From positions 124,001-188,000 of the forward strand of contig NZ_JAMTCD010000003.1 in the NCBI RefSeq assembly GCF_025370255.1: a DNA stretch of 64,000 bases, given 5' to 3'. Shown here piece after piece: positions 53,535 to 63,398 of this stretch; the first letter of the stretch is position 1, and each line of letters starts with the position of its first letter. Position numbers and translations under genes: made by a program. The notes beneath the pieces are model-generated. The model was not told where the DNA came from and did no database searches. It worked only from the letters and a program-made list of their open reading frames with translations. This DNA comes from Shewanella holmiensis. GTDB taxonomy: Bacteria; Pseudomonadota; Gammaproteobacteria; Enterobacterales; Shewanellaceae.

Positions 53535-56081
53535 CTAGAAACGGTAGTTTACTTTACCGTAGTAGTAGCCACCATTGTAATCAAATGGACCACTTTCATA
53601 GTAAACAGCACCTAACTCACCTAATGTACCATCTTTTAGCTTCTGAGCTTCTTGGTCGAATATATTATTCGCACCAACCGAGAAGGTTAAACTATCCATA
53701 ACTGTGTAGCTCACTTCAAGGTCAAAGGTCACTGCTGAGTCAGCCATTTCAGACCCCCAATCAGAAGTGTCATCAGCGTGGGTGGCATAATATTCACCGA
53801 AATAATTAGCACGTAAGTTCATGCTTAAATCATCCCAATTTTGACCCCATGTCAAAGTACCACGATGTGCAGGAATACCATCCTCTAAACGGCGTACTTT
53901 ACCTGGGTCTGTCGTTTCTTCATTGAACTTATCAACGCTAGTATCAGTCCAGCCATATGCTAGGCTAAATTTAGTGTCACCTGCGAACAACTCAGTATCA
54001 TAAGAACCTACAATATCCACACCTTGAGTTGTAGTATCAAAGTCATTGGTATAGTAAGTGACTGCAGAAATCAGTTCAGGGAACTCAACACCTGCAGCTC
54101 GTAGAGCATCGTAATCTTTAGCTTCTACTTCAATCTGACTTGATTGAGCAAGACGACCTGTTACTTCAATATTATAATAATCAACGGTTAAGAAGAAATC
54201 ACCACTTTGATAAACAGCACCTAAAGCATAGTTAATTGACTCTTCAGGCTTTAACACTTCGCCACCATAAAATGCCGCTAGCGGATCGGTAGGTGGGGCA
54301 ATAAATGTCTGAATTAAATCACCATTAACAATAGAGGTTTGGGTGTTAACGACGTTTTCTTGCCCAACAGTTGGCGCACGGAAACCGGTACTGTGTGACG
54401 CACGAAACGCTAAATCATCGGTAGCTGAGAACTGCGCGGTGATTTTATAGTTCAGTGTATCGCCAAAGGTTGAGAAGTCTTCATAACGAAGTGCTGCACC
54501 AAGCAACCATCTCTCACCTAAATAAGCTTCAACATCAGTATAAACAGCAATATTGTTACGATCATTTTTTCCAGCAGACTCAGGACCAAAACCTTTAAAG
54601 CCGTGTGAGCCAATGTTGAAACCTTGATCTGCATATGGACCAGCTATCCAAGAAGCTTCTTCACCTTGGGTGATTTCGAAAGATTCTTCGCGGTATTCAA
54701 AACCTGACGCAAAGTTAAGACCATTCATTACATCAAACAAGCGAGAAAAGTCTAAGTTAACAGTTGTTTCAACTTGCTCGTAGGCACCCGTTTCAAAATC
54801 TGTAGGCGTATCTAGACCCATAGAAGGGTTTAAAGAGTTACGTAAACTGAAGGTTGCTTTGTTCGAGCCAGTACCCGCACTGGCATCATAATCCCATTCT
54901 GCAATTTCACCTTTAACGCCGGCGAAGAAAGACATATCGTCAATCGTACCCGCAAATTGAGGAGTATACCCGCCAGGGCGAATTTGGTTCATAGAGAAAC
55001 AGTTAGGATCTGCTACCATCGCTTTATAGGCATCGGTATCTAACACATTCGGTACATTAGCTGGAACTACAGCACAAGTAGATTGGTCGCCATTAACTGC
55101 ACCGACAAGCAATGTTTCACCGCCATCAACAGAGTATACGTTGCCACGGTTATGTGGGTTTCGGTAATAGAAACCACCAATTGCTTCGCGCGATGACACG
55201 TTACCAAATGCATATATGCTGTGTTTATCGTTAATATCGAATCCAGCGTTAATGAAGACAGTGTAATCGTCTTTTAACTCTGGGTTACCCCAAATTTGCG
55301 CCGGATTTTGAATGAACTCATTACCACCAGCAGCAATAGCCGCGGCATCTGGACGTTGTACGCTGCGACTTGTCGAATCTGCGGTTTTATATTGAGCACT
55401 TAAATTAATAAAGCCGTCATCCGTTAATGGTAAACCGATATTGCCATCAATCGTTGTAGCTGCGCCGTCGCCTTCATAATACTCGCCTTGGCTTACTGAA
55501 ATTGAGCCACCTTCAGCACTGTCTTTTAAAACAAAGTTCATTACACCTGCAATAGCATCTGAGCCATATTGCGCAGCAGCCCCATCACGTAATACTTCAA
55601 CTTGCTTTAACGCTGCACTTGGGATTACTGAAATATCGGGGCCCTGTGCACCATCGTTTACACCACCACCTTGGAAAGCAATAACCGATGCACGATGACG
55701 GCGCTTACCGTTAACCAGTAATAGAGTACTGTCCGAAGGCAAGCCACGTAAGTTAACTGGACGCACTAATGTTGCGGCATCACTAATAGGTTGTGCACGG
55801 GAGTTAAAAGAAGGCACTGATGTCACCAACATGTCAATCATGTCAGTCGAACCATTTTTCTTTAAATCATCACTGCTAATAATATCAATCGGTACCGGTG
55901 ACTCGCCCACTGAACGGGGGGCTGAGCGAGAACCAATTACCGCAATTTTTTCTACTTTCTCACTCACGGCCTCTTCTTCAGCGGCAAAGGCTTGTGAGCT
56001 TAACAAAGTACCAGATAGCGCTATCGAAACGGCTAAGCTTAATGAGCTTTTACCGAATTTACTTTTATGATTAATTGTCAT
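53535..56081 (-). CDS. Large TonB-dependent receptor
   Basis: Outer-membrane uptake receptor of 848 residues. Signal peptide (cut near AFAAEE), a linker with EKVEKIAVIGSR that includes a TonB-box-like stretch, a plug domain (about 60-180: PVPIDIISSDDLKK, NLRGLPSDSTLLLVNGKRRHR, QVEVLRDGAAAQYGSDAIAGVMN), and a long barrel ending in YYYGKVNYRF. This plug type is common in Shewanella and Alteromonas receptors for complex organic ligands. Substrate not predictable; the diverging fatty acyl-CoA ligase is the only contextual hint. ATG 56081. Confidence 0.93.
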   Translation of the reverse strand: MTINHKSKFGKSSLSLAVSIALSGTLLSSQAFAAEEEAVSEKVEKIAVIGSRSAPRSVGESPVPIDIISSDDLKKNGSTDMIDMLVTSVPSFNSRAQPISDAATLVRPVNLRGLPSDSTLLLVNGKRRHRASVIAFQGGGVNDGAQGPDISVIPSAALKQVEVLRDGAAAQYGSDAIAGVMNFVLKDSAEGGSISVSQGEYYEGDGAATTIDGNIGLPLTDDGFINLSAQYKTADSTSRSVQRPDAAAIAAGGNEFIQNPAQIWGNPELKDDYTVFINAGFDINDKHSIYAFGNVSSREAIGGFYYRNPHNRGNVYSVDGGETLLVGAVNGDQSTCAVVPANVPNVLDTDAYKAMVADPNCFSMNQIRPGGYTPQFAGTIDDMSFFAGVKGEIAEWDYDASAGTGSNKATFSLRNSLNPSMGLDTPTDFETGAYEQVETTVNLDFSRLFDVMNGLNFASGFEYREESFEITQGEEASWIAGPYADQGFNIGSHGFKGFGPESAGKNDRNNIAVYTDVEAYLGERWLLGAALRYEDFSTFGDTLNYKITAQFSATDDLAFRASHSTGFRAPTVGQENVVNTQTSIVNGDLIQTFIAPPTDPLAAFYGGEVLKPEESINYALGAVYQSGDFFLTVDYYNIEVTGRLAQSSQIEVEAKDYDALRAAGVEFPELISAVTYYTNDFDTTTQGVDIVGSYDTELFAGDTKFSLAYGWTDTSVDKFNEETTDPGKVRRLEDGIPAHRGTLTWGQNWDDLSMNLRANYFGEYYATHADDTSDWGSEMADSAVTFDLEVSYTVMDSLTFSVGANNIFDQEAQKLKDGTLGELGAVYYESGPFDYNGGYYYGKVNYRF

Positions 56082-56682
56082 TATATGTTCTCAGTCATTA
56101 TTATTTTGTTTAATGCTTGATGACTATTTCCAAACACATCCTGTGTGAGAAATCGTCTCTCCCAAAGATAAAATCATCATTACAGCTACATTTTTATAAC
56201 AATATTTACACAAATGCTAATACTTATTGGTGATTTATAGACAGAATTAATAATTAACAAAGAACAAAACACAACCAAATAGCAATTAATCACACAAAAA
56301 TCAACAACCTAACAGAATAAAAAATAATTCAACTATTTTGAGTTAATTTCAACAGCAAACGTGCGTATTAAAATATTTACACATAAGTGTTACCTTATAT
56401 TTATTTAAATATGCTCAATAAATCAACTATATAGTTGTATTAGTACAGGATGCTTTACTGGTCATTTGGCGATGACTTAGCCTAAATTCAAAGCGGAACC
56501 AAACGTCAATGAAACTCCATCTTAAATAGAGTAAATACTCTTAAATACAATGGCATACTTATCTCAAGACAATCACACAAAACAGCAGTTTTCCATTGAC
56601 CTGAAACCTAAAAACACACTAATCTAAACACTCGTTTGATTTCTTAACACCCAAGATAATTACAATATAAAAGGTGATCTTT
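56082..56682. other. 601-base divergent control region
   Basis: Separates the TonB receptor and the acyl-CoA ligase. Very AT-rich, no gene. It carries one clear palindrome (56528-56541) about 140 bases upstream of the ligase. Shared regulation of both genes is possible. Confidence 0.5.
56528..56541. promoter_or_regulatory. 14-bp palindrome upstream of the acyl-CoA ligase
   Basis: AGAGTA-AA-TACTCT, a perfect 6-bp inverted repeat with two-base centre. It does not match the known FadR or PsrA consensus. Possible operator. Confidence 0.4.
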
Positions 56683-58281
56683 ATGGCTTACGATGCAGAT
56701 TCAACACTTGACCTAAACAATTATTCCTCAATTGTTGATTTAATAGAAAAAAGTTGTGCCAAATACGGCAATAAGACTGCTTATGCTTGCCTGGGCAAAG
56801 ACACCACATTTAATGAAATAGAAACACTGTCACGAGATTTTGCCGCTTATCTTCAAAACTGCACTGATCTTAAACCGGGTGATCGTGTCGCGATCCAGTT
56901 ACCTAACATCACTCAATTTGTTATTGCGGCTTATGGCGTTATTCGTGCAGGTTTAGTGATCGTCAATACGAACCCCCTCTATACCGAGCGCGAGTTAATC
57001 CATCAATTTAATGATTCGGGAGCAAAGGCATTAGTCGTGCTATCAGATCTATTACCATCATTAGCCAAAGTGGTTAAATCTACGCCGATTGAACATGTTA
57101 TTTCTACCCATGCTTTAGACCTAATTTCACCACAAGTGCAACCTAAGACGGCGATGAACAATGTAGAGTTCAATACTGTGCTGAAGTTAGGTAAACAACA
57201 CACCTTTGTACCTGTAAAACCAAACCATGAAGACTTAATTGCACTGCAATACACGGGGGGCACGACCGGGTTATCCAAAGGCGCTATGCTAACGCACCGT
57301 AATTTGTTGGCGAACTCAGGCCAGGTGAAATCAAGAATTGCAAGTACAATGACAGAGGGACAGGATATCTTTGTCGCGCCATTACCGATTTATCATATTT
57401 ATGCTTTTATGGTGAATCTTGTATTGTATTTTGAATCTGGTGGTTGCTCGGTATTAATCCCTAATCCACGTGATGTTGGCGGTTTAATCAAAACGATGAA
57501 GTCTTATCCATTTACTGGATTTGCGGGGCTAAATACGCTCTTCATAGGTTTGTGTCACCAACCAGAATTTAAAGCACTCGATTTTAGCAAAATGACGATT
57601 ACAATCTCAGGCGGCACCGCATTGACAAGTGCGGCGGCCAATTTATGGCAACAAACCACGGGTTGTATGATTTCTGAAGGTTATGGCTTATCTGAAACCT
57701 CACCGGTAGTGAGTTTAAATGCTCCGGGCCACCAGCGTCTTGGCACCATTGGCAAACCCGTGTTAGACACTAAAGTTAAAATCTTAGATATGGATGATAA
57801 CGAAGTCGCTACGGGCACAGCGGGAGAACTGGCCGTCAGTGGTCCTCAAGTCATGTCTGGTTATTGGAATAAACCTGAAGAAACAGCCAAGGTTATGACG
57901 AAAGATGGTTATTTCAAAACTGGCGATATTGCGATAGCCTCTGAAGATGGTTACCACTCGATTGTCGATCGTAAAAAAGACATGATCATTGTTTCTGGTT
58001 TTAACGTTTATCCCAATGAAGTGGAAGATGTGCTTTCAGGGCATGAACTGATTATGGAATGTGCTGTGGTAGGTGTTGCTGATGATCATTCTGGAGAAGC
58101 GGTAAAAGCCGTAATTGTACTTAAAGATCCAGACCAAGATCAGGATGCAGCAAAGTCAGCCATTAACGCTTATTGCCGTACCCAGCTTACCGCTTATAAA
58201 GTACCGAGAATTATTGAGTTCACGCAGCAGTTACCTAAAAGCACCGTTGGAAAAATCCTTCGAAGAGAGCTAAGAAAATAG
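56683..58281 (+). CDS. fadD: Long-chain fatty acid-CoA ligase (FadD-like)
   Basis: Activates fatty acids to acyl-CoA through acyl-AMP. ATG 56683 with AAGG eight bases upstream gives 532 residues. Motifs: P-loop YTGGTTGLSKGAML (about 180), GYGLSETSPVVSLN (A5), YFKTGDI (A7), DRKKDMIIVSGFNVYPNEVE (A8), and KSTVGKILRREL with the catalytic Lys near the C-terminus. The overall form is FadD; a distant paralogue for other carboxylates cannot be ruled out. A strong terminator follows. Confidence 0.9.
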   Translation: MAYDADSTLDLNNYSSIVDLIEKSCAKYGNKTAYACLGKDTTFNEIETLSRDFAAYLQNCTDLKPGDRVAIQLPNITQFVIAAYGVIRAGLVIVNTNPLYTERELIHQFNDSGAKALVVLSDLLPSLAKVVKSTPIEHVISTHALDLISPQVQPKTAMNNVEFNTVLKLGKQHTFVPVKPNHEDLIALQYTGGTTGLSKGAMLTHRNLLANSGQVKSRIASTMTEGQDIFVAPLPIYHIYAFMVNLVLYFESGGCSVLIPNPRDVGGLIKTMKSYPFTGFAGLNTLFIGLCHQPEFKALDFSKMTITISGGTALTSAAANLWQQTTGCMISEGYGLSETSPVVSLNAPGHQRLGTIGKPVLDTKVKILDMDDNEVATGTAGELAVSGPQVMSGYWNKPEETAKVMTKDGYFKTGDIAIASEDGYHSIVDRKKDMIIVSGFNVYPNEVEDVLSGHELIMECAVVGVADDHSGEAVKAVIVLKDPDQDQDAAKSAINAYCRTQLTAYKVPRIIEFTQQLPKSTVGKILRRELRK

Positions 58282-58355
58282 CCACTCGGTTTTTCTGGTT
58301 TCGGGATAGTCACACTTCAGTAATAGGCTGATGAAACGCCAAGCCCGTCACTCAA

Positions 58356-58394
58356 ACCCATAAAAAAGATGCTTAGGCATCTTTTTTTATGGGT
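58356..58394 (+). terminator. Intrinsic terminator of the acyl-CoA ligase gene
   Basis: Long stem ACCCATAAAAAAGATGC / GCATCTTTTTTTATGGGT with a 4-base loop, 74 bases past the stop. Confidence 0.85.
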
Positions 58395-58434
58395 CAGTTA
58401 CCTAGGGCAGGTTGATCTTTGCGGGTGGAGTGTT

Positions 58435-58493
58435 GTTCGAGATAAAAACGAATTAAGCACTCTATTGGTTTACAAAAAGTTCACTCAACAAAG
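58435..58493. repeat. Dispersed repeat, copy 2
   Basis: GTTCGAGATAAAAACG then AATTAAGCAC (to 58460), 19 bases unlike copy 1, then TTCACTCAACAAAG (58480-58493). Left block differs from copy 1 by one base, right block is identical. It lies between an intrinsic terminator and the 3' end of the ABC exporter gene. Confidence 0.75.
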
Positions 58494-58498
58494 CGTAA

Positions 58499-60301
58499 TT
58501 AGGTTTCAGGCTGCTCTGACAATAATTGTAAATTAGCAAACTCGCGATAAAGCTCACTCGATTGCAAAAGTTGATTGTGGGTCCCCGCTGCAACTAACTG
58601 ACCTTTGTCTAACACTAAAATACGATCAACGTTAATCACAGTGGCTAACCTGTGAGCAATAATCAATGTAGTACGCCCCTGCATTAATGTCTCTAGCGCT
58701 TGCTTTACCTTAACTTCACTCACCGCATCAAGTGCACTTGTGGCTTCATCTAACAATAAAACCGGCCTATCCGCCAAAATAGCTCTGGCAATCGCAATTC
58801 GTTGCTTTTGCCCTCCAGATAAACGCACTCCTCGCTCACCTAAATAGGTTTCGTAGCCCTGTGGGAAATCAACAATAAACTCATCAGCTTTTGCCGCAAT
58901 ACAGGCCTGCTTGACTTCCTCGGCTGTCGCATCAATTCGTCCATAACTGACATTTTCAAACACACTCGCAGCGAAAATTACCGACTCTTGAGGAACTAAA
59001 GCATATTGCTGACGCAATTGTGATAAAGACAAATTGGCAATATCAATCCCATCTAATGATATTAACCCCGACTTAGGTTGATAAAAGCGTAATAGCAACT
59101 CAAATAAGGTGCTTTTCCCTGCACCACTAGGGCCGACTAAAGCCACTCGTTCACCGGCTTTAATCTCCACATTTAAATGATTTATCACTGCATTACTGGG
59201 CTCTGATGGGTAAGCGAACACTAACTCAGATAGAGATAATGCACCATGTGTTTTACCCATTAACTGCTGCGGTTGTGCCAACTCAATAATATCTTTAGGT
59301 ACCTGACTTAATTCAATTAAACGCTCGGTGGCGCCTGATGCCCGTTGAATTTCACTGAACACTTCACTAATTGTTGCCACAGCGCCTGCCACCATTACGG
59401 CATAAAACATAAAAGCAGAAAGCTCACCTGCAGAGATGTTTCCTAACATGACATCTTGCGCGCCAACCCATGTTACAAAAGCAATCGCCGAAATGCTTAA
59501 CAGCATCACTGTTGAAATTAGCAATGCACGATACTTTATTCGCCCTTTAGCCACACTCATGACTGCCTCGACCCGAGTAGCAAAAGCCACGTTATCTTCA
59601 GCTTCATGGGTATAGGCTTGTACTGTATGTATTTCATGAAGCGTTTCATCAATATAAGCACCAAGATCACCAACCTTATCTTGGCTTTCTCGTGAAAAAC
59701 GCCTCACCTTATTACCAAAAAAAGCCACAGGCCCTAATACTAGCGGCACCGCCAACAATACTAATCCGGTCAGTTTTACCGAGGTAAACCCCATCATGAT
59801 AATACCGCCCAACACGGTAACAGACGAACGTAATGCCATTGATAAACTTGAGCCAACAACACTTTGAAGCAAGGTACTGTCTGCAGTAAAACGAGAAATA
59901 ACCTCACCCGTACGTTGGGATGCAAAAAATGACGGTGATAACGTAAGCAAGTGTGAATAGACTTTTAATCGAATATCGGCGCTAACCCGTTCGCCCAACC
60001 AAGTCATCAAATAAAATCGACAAAATACTGCCGATGCACTGACGATAGTGATAGCAACAATGAGTAAAATAATTTCATTTAAGCGGGCGGCATTATCGGC
60101 AATAAATCCCTCATCAACCATCAACTTTACCCCTTGTCCCAGCGACAACCAGGCAAGCGACCCTATAAACAAAAACACAACAGCTGCGAAGACCTTCACT
60201 TTATAAGGACGCAGGAAACTCATAATCCAAGGGAGAACGCGATAGGATGAAGTGTGCGACGAAGCGTCAACCGACTGTGCCTTCGTGGTGATAAGAGTCA
60301 A
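58499..60301 (-). CDS. ABC exporter (fused membrane and ATPase half-transporter, TTG start)
   Basis: Homodimeric type IV ABC exporter, LmrA/MsbA-like. The 600 residues hold six membrane helices (about 25-330) and an ATPase domain with Walker A GPSGAGKST (about 388-396), Q loop, signature LSGGQKQRIAIARAIL, Walker B VLLLDEATSALD and His switch AHRLATV. Start is TTG 60301; an in-frame TAG lies 15 bases upstream and the next ATG is 26 codons inside. Possibly a lipid or drug exporter; MsbA itself is usually linked to lpxK, absent here. Confidence 0.92.
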   Translation of the reverse strand: MTLITTKAQSVDASSHTSSYRVLPWIMSFLRPYKVKVFAAVVFLFIGSLAWLSLGQGVKLMVDEGFIADNAARLNEIILLIVAITIVSASAVFCRFYLMTWLGERVSADIRLKVYSHLLTLSPSFFASQRTGEVISRFTADSTLLQSVVGSSLSMALRSSVTVLGGIIMMGFTSVKLTGLVLLAVPLVLGPVAFFGNKVRRFSRESQDKVGDLGAYIDETLHEIHTVQAYTHEAEDNVAFATRVEAVMSVAKGRIKYRALLISTVMLLSISAIAFVTWVGAQDVMLGNISAGELSAFMFYAVMVAGAVATISEVFSEIQRASGATERLIELSQVPKDIIELAQPQQLMGKTHGALSLSELVFAYPSEPSNAVINHLNVEIKAGERVALVGPSGAGKSTLFELLLRFYQPKSGLISLDGIDIANLSLSQLRQQYALVPQESVIFAASVFENVSYGRIDATAEEVKQACIAAKADEFIVDFPQGYETYLGERGVRLSGGQKQRIAIARAILADRPVLLLDEATSALDAVSEVKVKQALETLMQGRTTLIIAHRLATVINVDRILVLDKGQLVAAGTHNQLLQSSELYREFANLQLLSEQPET

Positions 60302-60438
60302 TTTAATAATCCGCTAAAAACTAAGTTAACCAGATAGTAACAACAAAACACCTTATTGTGGATGTATTATCAATAGCCCTCATTGAGTAAAGCTATGCAA
60401 CCGCTGCTTATTGAATTAACGACCAAATAATGTGTTTG

Positions 60439-60846
60439 TTAACCTGGCAAGTTCTTATCGATTGCTTTTAACGAGCGTAAAAATATCCCTAAACCGCCCA
60501 CACTCAAGACTAAAATAACGATCAAGTCGAATGCACTCATATGAGTAAAACGAAAATTAATTGAGCTTATAACGCCAAAAACAAGCCCAACTAAAGACCC
60601 AAAAGTGAGAATCCAGCCAAAAATATTTTTCGCATTATAAAACATCAACCCAACACCAAACATAAACGGGATCATAATCATCCCACTTGTTAGGTTCATG
60701 CCGCCAACACTATAAAGGCTATGACTAAAACCAAATGAGCTAGTGACCTTAATCGCTTTTAACAGCATATAAAAACCACCACACATCATAACCAAACCAA
60801 TAAAAAATGACCCAATTCCACCGGATGTTCCACCTGCACCTTTCAT
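60439..60846 (-). CDS. Unknown small membrane protein
   Basis: ATG 60846 (AGGA five bases upstream) gives 135 residues. After a Gly-rich N-terminus (KGAGGTSGGIGSFFIGL) come four hydrophobic helices (about 10-35, 43-67, 70-95, 108-128) and a short charged end. No family recognised. It lies 137 bases upstream of the ABC exporter on the same strand with no terminator seen, so they may be co-transcribed. Confidence 0.7.
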   Translation of the reverse strand: MKGAGGTSGGIGSFFIGLVMMCGGFYMLLKAIKVTSSFGFSHSLYSVGGMNLTSGMIMIPFMFGVGLMFYNAKNIFGWILTFGSLVGLVFGVISSINFRFTHMSAFDLIVILVLSVGGLGIFLRSLKAIDKNLPG

Positions 60847-61308
60847 ATCAATCCTTTGTTTAATCTGTATTAATTTATTTATCTTACGCACAATTTACAT
60901 AGACTAGCAAATAGTCATATCTGTATCCGCTGATTATCAGTTTTTCATCTAAGCCTATTTTATTAATGGCTAACCTCAGTAAGCACACGCCCTATTGCAA
61001 GGCTTGGTTGCATGAGGTTTGCCTTATTTAAAATTCTCGACGCAATATTAGAAAAGTAACCTCACTATCCATTCGCTGCCAAGATTATCGTAATCAGCTT
61101 AAGATATTTTGGCGTAAACAATAAAGTAGGCTCGTAGCTTGAATAAAATGAGCGCTAGCATTTAACCACGAAGATACGCTTAACTAACTAGGTTAACTTG
61201 AAACTTAACTGTCAGCATATCACTTTAAGATGGCATTAATTGATTTCAATCTTACGCTTGAACTGAGATAATTAGCGGCTTTAATGCTATAAACTTCTGG
61301 GTAAATTT
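60847..61308. other. 462-base divergent spacer upstream of rlmG
   Basis: No ORF, repeat or strong hairpin seen. It must contain promoters for rlmG and for the small membrane protein, but no convincing -35/-10 pair could be fixed. Confidence 0.4.
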
Positions 61309-62442
61309 ATGACTGCTAGCCAATTCTCCTGCCAAGGTATCGTACTTTCACTATTTCGTTACCCTAAACAGCAAGAATCTAATCTGCAGGCATGGGATGC
61401 TGGCGACGAGCACCTTGTGAAACATCTGCTTGAGCTGCAGCTAGAACCTGTCAATACTGCGATTATTAATGACAGCTTCGGTGCCCTTCAGTGTGCATTA
61501 ACTGCAATCAATCCAAATTGGCCGTTAATGGTTGAAACAGACGCAAAAACCAGTTTGTTAGGTGCGCAACAAAACTTACTCGCTAACCAACTCAGTAATG
61601 CCCATATCAACAACTTTAATAGCCGAGAATTACTGCCGAGCAATATTCAACTGGTGTTAATGAAGTTACCTAAAAACTTAAGTTACTTCGCCCATCAATT
61701 ACAGCGCCTGTCACATGTATTGCCAAAGGGCGTACAAGTGTTAATTAGCGCTAAAGCCAAATCAATTAACAAAACAATTATTGAGTTGATTACCAAAAAT
61801 TTAGGGCCGGCGTCAGCAAGTTTAACCTGGAAGAAAACGCGTATTATTACCTGTATTAGTGATGGGTTTGAGCGTGAATTACCTAAAAAGATAAGCTGGA
61901 ATGTAGAAGAGTTAAACTTAACGATTGATAACCTTACTAACGTGTTTGCGGCTAACAAGCTCGATATTGGGGCGCGATTTATGTTAGATAATATGCCAAA
62001 AGGTGAATACCGTAATATCGTTGATTTAGGCTGTGGTAATGGCATTTTGGGTTTACGTGCTGCGCAGTTACACCCTAATGCAACTATCCACTTTGTTGAT
62101 GACTCAGAAATGGCGGTAGAATCAAGTCGGATTAACTATCATGCAAATCAACTTCAAGCAAAAGCTGAGTTTCACTGGGATGATTGCTTAACCAATCTTG
62201 GTGATGAGACTCCCGACCTAGTGTTGTGCAATCCTCCTTTCCATCAAGGTGAAGCCATAACAGATCATATTGCCTGGCAGATGTTCTTAGATGCATATCG
62301 CAAACTGTCAACAGGCGGCGTGTTACACATAGTAGGTAATCGCCATTTAGCCTATCACGTTAAAATAAAACGTATTTTTAAAAATTGCACCACTATAGCA
62401 TCAAACGGTAAGTTCGTTATTTTGCAGGCGATTAAACAATAA
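61309..62442 (+). CDS. rlmG: 23S rRNA (guanine-1835-N2)-methyltransferase RlmG
   Basis: Methylates G1835 in 23S rRNA. The 377 residues have the two-domain RlmG/RsmC layout: a degenerate N-terminal methyltransferase-like domain (1-190) and an active C-terminal domain with SAM motif [15 protein letters not shown] (about 242), acidic [11 protein letters not shown] and catalytic NPPFHQG. ATG 61309. Convergent with the sterol-desaturase gene. Confidence 0.94.
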   Translation: MTASQFSCQGIVLSLFRYPKQQESNLQAWDAGDEHLVKHLLELQLEPVNTAIINDSFGALQCALTAINPNWPLMVETDAKTSLLGAQQNLLANQLSNAHINNFNSRELLPSNIQLVLMKLPKNLSYFAHQLQRLSHVLPKGVQVLISAKAKSINKTIIELITKNLGPASASLTWKKTRIITCISDGFERELPKKISWNVEELNLTIDNLTNVFAANKLDIGARFMLDNMPKGEYRNIVDLGCGNGILGLRAAQLHPNATIHFVDDSEMAVESSRINYHANQLQAKAEFHWDDCLTNLGDETPDLVLCNPPFHQGEAITDHIAWQMFLDAYRKLSTGGVLHIVGNRHLAYHVKIKRIFKNCTTIASNGKFVILQAIKQ

Positions 62443-62476
62443 GCGACCGAGTAATTCACTCTTTCGCCTGTAAACG

Positions 62477-63361
62477 CTATACCTGTTGCTCTCTATCAGC
62501 AGGTTCATTTTCAAGTGAGCGAGCAGTTTGCGGCGGTGAAAACAACAGCTTAACTTTCTGCCTTCCACTTAATTTAGGATCTTTAAGGTCAGTCAGTAAA
62601 TCTCGCCATTCTGCGAATGTTACTGTGATAGGGTTCAGGCTATTAACAGGCTTAGTGATGCCATATTCAACCGTGGCAACTTCTGGCTCAAATGTGCCAA
62701 ATATCTTATCCCAAATGATTAACACACCAGCGTAATTTTTATCAATATACTGCGGATTACGCCCATGGTGCACCCTATGATGAGACGGGGTATTAAAAAT
62801 GTACTCAATAACACCTAATGACTTAACGGCTTGAGTATGCACAAAAAATTGCAAACCTAAATTAAGCAATACCGCAAACACAACCCAGTTAGGGTCGAAG
62901 CCTATAATGACAAGTGGCAACCAAAACAGCCACATACCCGCTAATGGATACATTAGGCTTTGTCTAAACGCAGTGCTGAAATTCATGGTTTCTGAGCTGT
63001 GATGCACAACATGTGCTGCCCACATCCAGCGAATGCGATGACTTGCACGGTGAAACCAGTAATAACAAAAATCTTGTGCTATTAGCAAAACGATAAAACT
63101 CACCAATGTCATTTGTATATCAAACAAGCGCCAATCAAACAGCCACAAATACAGCTTGGCAATCAATAATCCGCTAAGCAGGTCGGCAAGTTGATGCATT
63201 GCCGCAAGTGCAAAGTTACACATTACTTCAACGCCATGGTATTGCGCGCTGGCAGGTAAACGATTTCGAACAAGCCATTCAAGCAAAATACACACAAAAA
63301 ATAGCGGAGCAAGCACTAACAACAGCACTTCAGGGTGAGATATCAGCCAATCAAAATTCAT
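62477..63361 (-). CDS. Sterol desaturase / fatty acid hydroxylase family protein
   Basis: Membrane di-iron oxygenase. The 294 residues have four to five membrane helices and the His motifs His104-x3-His108 (FHRASH), His117-x2-His120-His121 (AHVVHHSSE) and His194-His195 with His198-His199 (HHRVHHG), plus His175. It most probably hydroxylates or desaturates a lipid; sterols are unlikely in this organism. ATG 63361. It follows the DUF2804 gene by 37 bases, suggesting an operon. Confidence 0.9.
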   Translation of the reverse strand: MNFDWLISHPEVLLLVLAPLFFVCILLEWLVRNRLPASAQYHGVEVMCNFALAAMHQLADLLSGLLIAKLYLWLFDWRLFDIQMTLVSFIVLLIAQDFCYYWFHRASHRIRWMWAAHVVHHSSETMNFSTAFRQSLMYPLAGMWLFWLPLVIIGFDPNWVVFAVLLNLGLQFFVHTQAVKSLGVIEYIFNTPSHHRVHHGRNPQYIDKNYAGVLIIWDKIFGTFEPEVATVEYGITKPVNSLNPITVTFAEWRDLLTDLKDPKLSGRQKVKLLFSPPQTARSLENEPADREQQV

Positions 63362-63398
63362 TTAGTGTTCCGTTCATTATCCGTAAAGTAAAACTTCA

